Below, in pieces: positions 61,601 to 64,000 of a DNA stretch of 64,000 bases. Every line of letters begins with the position of its first letter. The first letter of the stretch is position 1. The position numbers and the translations under genes were made by a program. Origin of the DNA: Collinsella aerofaciens. GTDB lineage: Bacteria > Actinomycetota > Coriobacteriia > Coriobacteriales > Coriobacteriaceae. The DNA lies in contig NZ_CP024160.1 of the NCBI RefSeq assembly GCF_002736145.1, positions 1,674,001-1,738,000 on the forward strand. Reading direction: 5' to 3'. The notes below the pieces were generated by a model. The model was not told where the DNA came from and searched no databases. It worked only from the letters and a program-made list of their open reading frames with translations.

Positions 61601-61894
61601 CGTGCGCTCGAGCACGTAAAGAACGGCGCCGACAATGGCCAGCAAGGTGCCGACCAAGCCGATGCCGCCGCCGATGCCCATCAGCAGGGCGCCGGCAAAC
61701 GCAAGAATACCGGTAACGGCAAATGCCAACCTACTGGGCGCCGGGGCATTGAACTCCTGAACCTCGGGATCAAAGCCGTGGTTGCGGAAGATCTGAGCGA
61801 TATCCTCGGCAGCCAAGCGCTCTTCTTCGCTGCATGCCGGCGTAATGCCGGTGTTCTGCAGCAGGTGGTTAATATAGTTCTGGGTGTTCGCCAT
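58697..61894 (-). CDS. Membrane-bound, degenerate M28-peptidase-like protein with large disordered insertion
   Basis: 1065 residues from ATG 61894, GTGGAG upstream. Residues 1-50 resemble the N-terminus of M28 aminopeptidases. Hydrophobic helices lie at about 55-93 and 155-208, around HYD (138-140), the M28 H-x-D metal motif. The GANDNASG region reads GAVCNKSS (219-226). About 680 residues of acidic, Pro/Ala/Glu/Gln-rich disordered sequence follow (240-923). The fold then resumes with DIWFVATGALDCDG, where M28 enzymes have TGAEE, INLESVG in place of NLDMVG, and a final PHNVNP. Key metal and catalytic residues are thus replaced. It may bind rather than cleave peptides. Confidence 0.78.
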   Translation of the reverse strand: MANTQNYINHLLQNTGITPACSEEERLAAEDIAQIFRNHGFDPEVQEFNAPAPSRLAFAVTGILAFAGALLMGIGGGIGLVGTLLAIVGAVLYVLERTGHPVVSRLGKTGVSQNVIAYHKASGPLASPRNRPVVVVAHYDSPRAELLAREPYASYRALIAKLLPVATVAPAAVAILRILPLPGALKVLLWIVAILASLVALANAANIISNRYILPYTSGAVCNKSSVAAMLGVMDNVAPFQGENEFPDDVPFDTYFGEQKRRAEEMARAAAEYAAAQQQNDYGNTIEYEEPTYAEDEFGQPIAPDAQTEPEQGEAFDEQIEGFEGASADETLIGAIVPEDQNQAVQAEEFNDEVPTAEPAEEPVAAEPEPKLYRNAAGNIRFGSDAIRALGMLPESCTLDYEEGEEPTFEPEPAPVVTAPAPIVAVDDESAAVTAAVAEPEAVSAIDPAAGLDILAPAAPAQDVADESDDDYVEQPRRVSYESDTDFSAEIPAATPHADIASAFSSIGASASNFFKGALAKGKKFVDDFEEKRAAAREAAEQEAIAQQQAAEAARERAAQEFEQNETMQSVPVDAAEATTSFESQQPASADVVEATTSFEAQQHVDSTMSFDAAKFDSTITFEKQGTAIAEPLPASDEQDDAADDDEPIDAAEIQDAAEDEPVEANSDEEQYAAAEQDDSTEVEQEEVSAVSETPETDESRPYSTQIFTMPTPSGSGATVADVSPTQDETVDSLMAQISSQASPRPQMNVPDPASAPSPAPSSSPLASVPDPSLPSMKQANVASRTSLFDLPDPSAQVNDPFATAQGPEPTSAPVAPPMPAASGAQPIETISAPAPAAPKPRKRGLGGLFGRKKKNEQDSMSDWLGVEDDYDAKKSGRGIGSWDNFEDDNDGWKGGATSSDGASSEDMLSAVASMGDDELLGHDIWFVATGALDCDGAGMKAFLASHRDKLRGVFFINLESVGAGRLSVVTVEGEQQLLKGDRRIMNLVSKVCKSFHVDCGALEMPYAKTDAYAALEASRRALTIAGVDGTRLACARTEDDLPHNVNPTNIATVSEVVTEVIRRS

Positions 61895-62092
61895 GTGCGC
61901 TCCACATCCATAATCCGACAAATAGGCCCAATGCATGCACATTAGAACCGTATATAGTCGAAAGTATACCCCGAGCGAGCGCAAACGACCGAATTCGGGC
62001 CATCTTAACGCCCCGAGCGGACAAGGATATAGCCTAATCTCCATATCGGACTAAAATCATGGCAGCAAACCACCTTCTCATGCGAGGACTCT

Positions 62093-63115
62093 ATGACGGC
62101 AAGCGACGCGACCGCGACAATTAAACAGGAAAATTCGGAGCCCAGTTTCGATAAAACGGCTCAGCGCATCCTCAATCTTTTCTTTGTGCTCAACAGCTCC
62201 CCCGAACCGCTGACGACCGAGCAGATCGTCTTGGATTCCGACCTGGGATATGGCTCGGGCAACATCGACTCGGATAAGCGCAAGTTTCGGCGCGATCGTG
62301 ACAAACTGCTCGAACGTGGCATCTTAATCAAGGAGGTTCGCCCCGCCGGTGCGCAGGAGACCGAGGAAAGCTCGTGGACAATCGACCGCGAGCACACGTT
62401 TGCAGCAGGCGGCCTCATCACCGCAGACGACGCCGACATCCTACTCAACGCCATCGACCAGACGCTAGCGGCCGGCTCTTCCACCTTTGCCGCGCCGCTT
62501 GCCGATATTCGCTCCAAAATTGCCTACCTCACCGGCATGTCGGCGGTGGACGAAGCACCGATCCGCCGCTCTCCCACCGTCGATGCGGTATGGAGCGCCT
62601 TTGCCGAGCGATGCGCGCTGCGATTTTTATATCAGAACGGACGCGGCGAGCAGAAAGAGCGTACCGTCTGCGTCTACGGCATGTTCGAGCGCGAGGGCGT
62701 GGCGTACTTCTGCGGCCTCGACAATGCCACCGACGACATCAGGACATTCCGCTGCGACCGTATCGTTCGCGCTTGGCGTCCTTCGAAGACCTACACCATC
62801 CCTGCGGACTTCAACCTCAACGACTACCTGTTCTTTGAATTCGATTTTGCCGACCGACCGCCCGTTGCAGCCACGTTCTCATTCGCCCCTCAGACGCAGA
62901 TCGATATGATCAACGGTCTCACGCGCGGGCGAGGTAAGCTCGCACACACCGATGCGGGATGGATCTGGACCGTTGACGTGCGCGACCTTGAAGCCGCCGC
63001 TTCATTTTGCATGGCCCACGCCATGGACGGCATGAGGCCCATGGCCCCCAAATCGCTCAAACAGGCGTGGAACCACCTCATCGAAAGGACGGTGCACGAG
63101 CATGCCCGTGCGTAA
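62093..63115 (+). CDS. WYL-domain transcriptional regulator (PafB/PafC-like), first of pair
   Basis: 340 residues. An N-terminal HTH (about 18-85) with TAQRILNLFFVLNSSPEPLTTEQI is followed by a WYL-type domain (about 165-260; FLYQNGRGEQKERTVCVYGMF, YFCGLDNATDDIRTFRCDRI) and a C-terminal WCX-like region. The next regulator gene overlaps its last 14 bases in another frame. In mycobacteria PafB and PafC form a heterodimer that switches on DNA-damage genes. Orthology here is inferred only from the paired arrangement. It diverges from the M28-like gene across about 200 bases. Confidence 0.85.
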   Translation: MTASDATATIKQENSEPSFDKTAQRILNLFFVLNSSPEPLTTEQIVLDSDLGYGSGNIDSDKRKFRRDRDKLLERGILIKEVRPAGAQETEESSWTIDREHTFAAGGLITADDADILLNAIDQTLAAGSSTFAAPLADIRSKIAYLTGMSAVDEAPIRRSPTVDAVWSAFAERCALRFLYQNGRGEQKERTVCVYGMFEREGVAYFCGLDNATDDIRTFRCDRIVRAWRPSKTYTIPADFNLNDYLFFEFDFADRPPVAATFSFAPQTQIDMINGLTRGRGKLAHTDAGWIWTVDVRDLEAAASFCMAHAMDGMRPMAPKSLKQAWNHLIERTVHEHARA

Positions 63116-64000
63116 ACTCACCAGCGAGCAGAGGCTCTCGCGCGCCATCGACCTCATGGAGGCCCTCTACGCCGCCGGCGAGAACGGCATGACTCGAAAC
63201 GAGATTTGCAGTCGCTTTGACATCACGGGGGCGTCGCTCGACGAGATTCTCGAGATCGTCTCGACGCTCGCGGACCGAGAATCGGGTGCGCGTATCATCT
63301 GCGAATGCCACGGCGAGCGTGTGGTCCTCACCGGTGACGCCGGACGTGTGCTACCGTTGCGCTTGAGTGCCGCCGAGGGCGCCGTGCTCAACCACGAACT
63401 TGAATCGTTGGGGATCGAGCCGCAGACGGCAGCTCGGATTCGACACGCTCTTCTACCCGAAGAGCTCGGCTATAACCAGCGCGTCTTTGACACCGTCAAC
63501 CACGGGTCGCACTGGCAGCAGCTGAGCTGCGCCATTCAGGACGGCGTTCGCTGCCTCATCTCGTATCGTTCGATGGACGATGCACGGCCACGCGAGCGTC
63601 TGGTCGACCCCTTGCGCATTACGGCAAACGGCGACCAAACATACCTGATTGCCTGGGACATCGCAGTCGATGAGCAGCGCACCTATCGCATGGATAAAAT
63701 CGAGGGACTCACCTTGACGGAAGACTCCGTCGTGCCTCACGCACCGGACGTTGCATCCCTCCACGATTCCCTTGCCCGGACGCAGCGTAGCGCAAAGCTC
63801 TTGATGCCATTCGATATGGCGGAGCATCTGGACTGGGCCGGCATCACCCTCATCGAGCGCAGCGGGGCAGACATGGCAACGGTAACCGTGCATTACGGCT
63901 CCGAGCGTTGGCTACTGAGCCAGATAATCGCAGCGGGTGGAGCCATCCGCATCTTGGATGACCCCACCCTGTCAAAGCGTCTGTGCGATATGGCAAAAAC
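63102..64000 (+). CDS. WYL-domain transcriptional regulator, second of pair, C-terminus missing
   Basis: The first 299 codons, open to the right edge. ATG 63102 lies inside the end of the previous gene (14-base overlap), so the two are translationally coupled. The N-terminal HTH spans about 6-65 (LSRAIDLMEALYAAGENGMTRNEICSRF). The WYL domain covers about 145-210 with RCLISYRSMD, RLVDPLRITANGDQTYLIAWD and RTYRMDKI. The classical WYL tripeptide reads YLI here. Same family as the preceding gene and probably its dimer partner. Confidence 0.85.
   Translation, partial: MPVRKLTSEQRLSRAIDLMEALYAAGENGMTRNEICSRFDITGASLDEILEIVSTLADRESGARIICECHGERVVLTGDAGRVLPLRLSAAEGAVLNHELESLGIEPQTAARIRHALLPEELGYNQRVFDTVNHGSHWQQLSCAIQDGVRCLISYRSMDDARPRERLVDPLRITANGDQTYLIAWDIAVDEQRTYRMDKIEGLTLTEDSVVPHAPDVASLHDSLARTQRSAKLLMPFDMAEHLDWAGITLIERSGADMATVTVHYGSERWLLSQIIAAGGAIRILDDPTLSKRLCDMAK

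Overview
The window is high-GC bacterial chromosome (roughly 60% G+C) with dense, mostly minus-strand operons, two rRNA operons and AAGGAG-type ribosome sites. Actinobacterial PafB/PafC-type WYL regulators, an EF-G2-like paralogue, an LPXTG thioester adhesin, YeiH, LarE and a Tat/lipoprotein-rich gene set suggest a gut member of the Coriobacteriia, most likely Collinsella. That placement is inference; no database comparison was possible.

Layout, left to right. 1-5 kb: the 5' end of a YeiH-type transporter gene diverging from a GntR regulator; a complete IS3-family element (1107-2560) inserted in a short palindromic repeat; glmS; then a 540-bp gap full of dispersed repeats. 5-11 kb: a LacI regulator convergent with a rhamnose-type catabolic operon (rhaB, rhaD and an arabinose-isomerase-family enzyme) that has two LacI-type operators upstream, then a HAD phosphatase. 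11-23 kb: an orphan larE, a secreted nuclease, an EF-G-like GTPase, a polar amino-acid ABC transporter with a clear promoter and operator, a 35-bp inverted repeat, an rRNA m5U methyltransferase, a PHP hydrolase and an aminotransferase. 22.7-29.3 kb: the housekeeping cluster tilS-hpt-ftsH, a YycJ/WalJ-like metallohydrolase, an hsp20 gene and a small C-tail membrane protein.

29.3-42.4 kb: two apparently identical 16S-23S-5S operons (5.5 kb each, minus strand, no spacer tRNA) flank one phosphohexomutase gene. 42.4-54.6 kb: tRNA-Lys with a duplicated 3'-end module, an M29 aminopeptidase, purC, a two-component system, a lipoprotein gene coupled to a TSCPD protein, a solute-binding/GGDEF signalling pair, purB, and tRNA-Gly followed by 131-bp tandem repeats that each begin with a copy of the tRNA 3' end. 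54.9-64 kb: a large cell-wall-anchored thioester/CnaB adhesin, a small membrane protein, a 1065-residue M28-peptidase-like membrane protein split by about 680 disordered residues, and a divergent pair of WYL regulators, the second cut by the window end.

The most unusual material is the degenerate M28-like protein, the tRNA-linked repeat modules, and the families of short palindromes, several sharing a GGGGACAG core, that occupy the gene-poor gaps. I saw no CRISPR array, prophage, or complete novel defence system.
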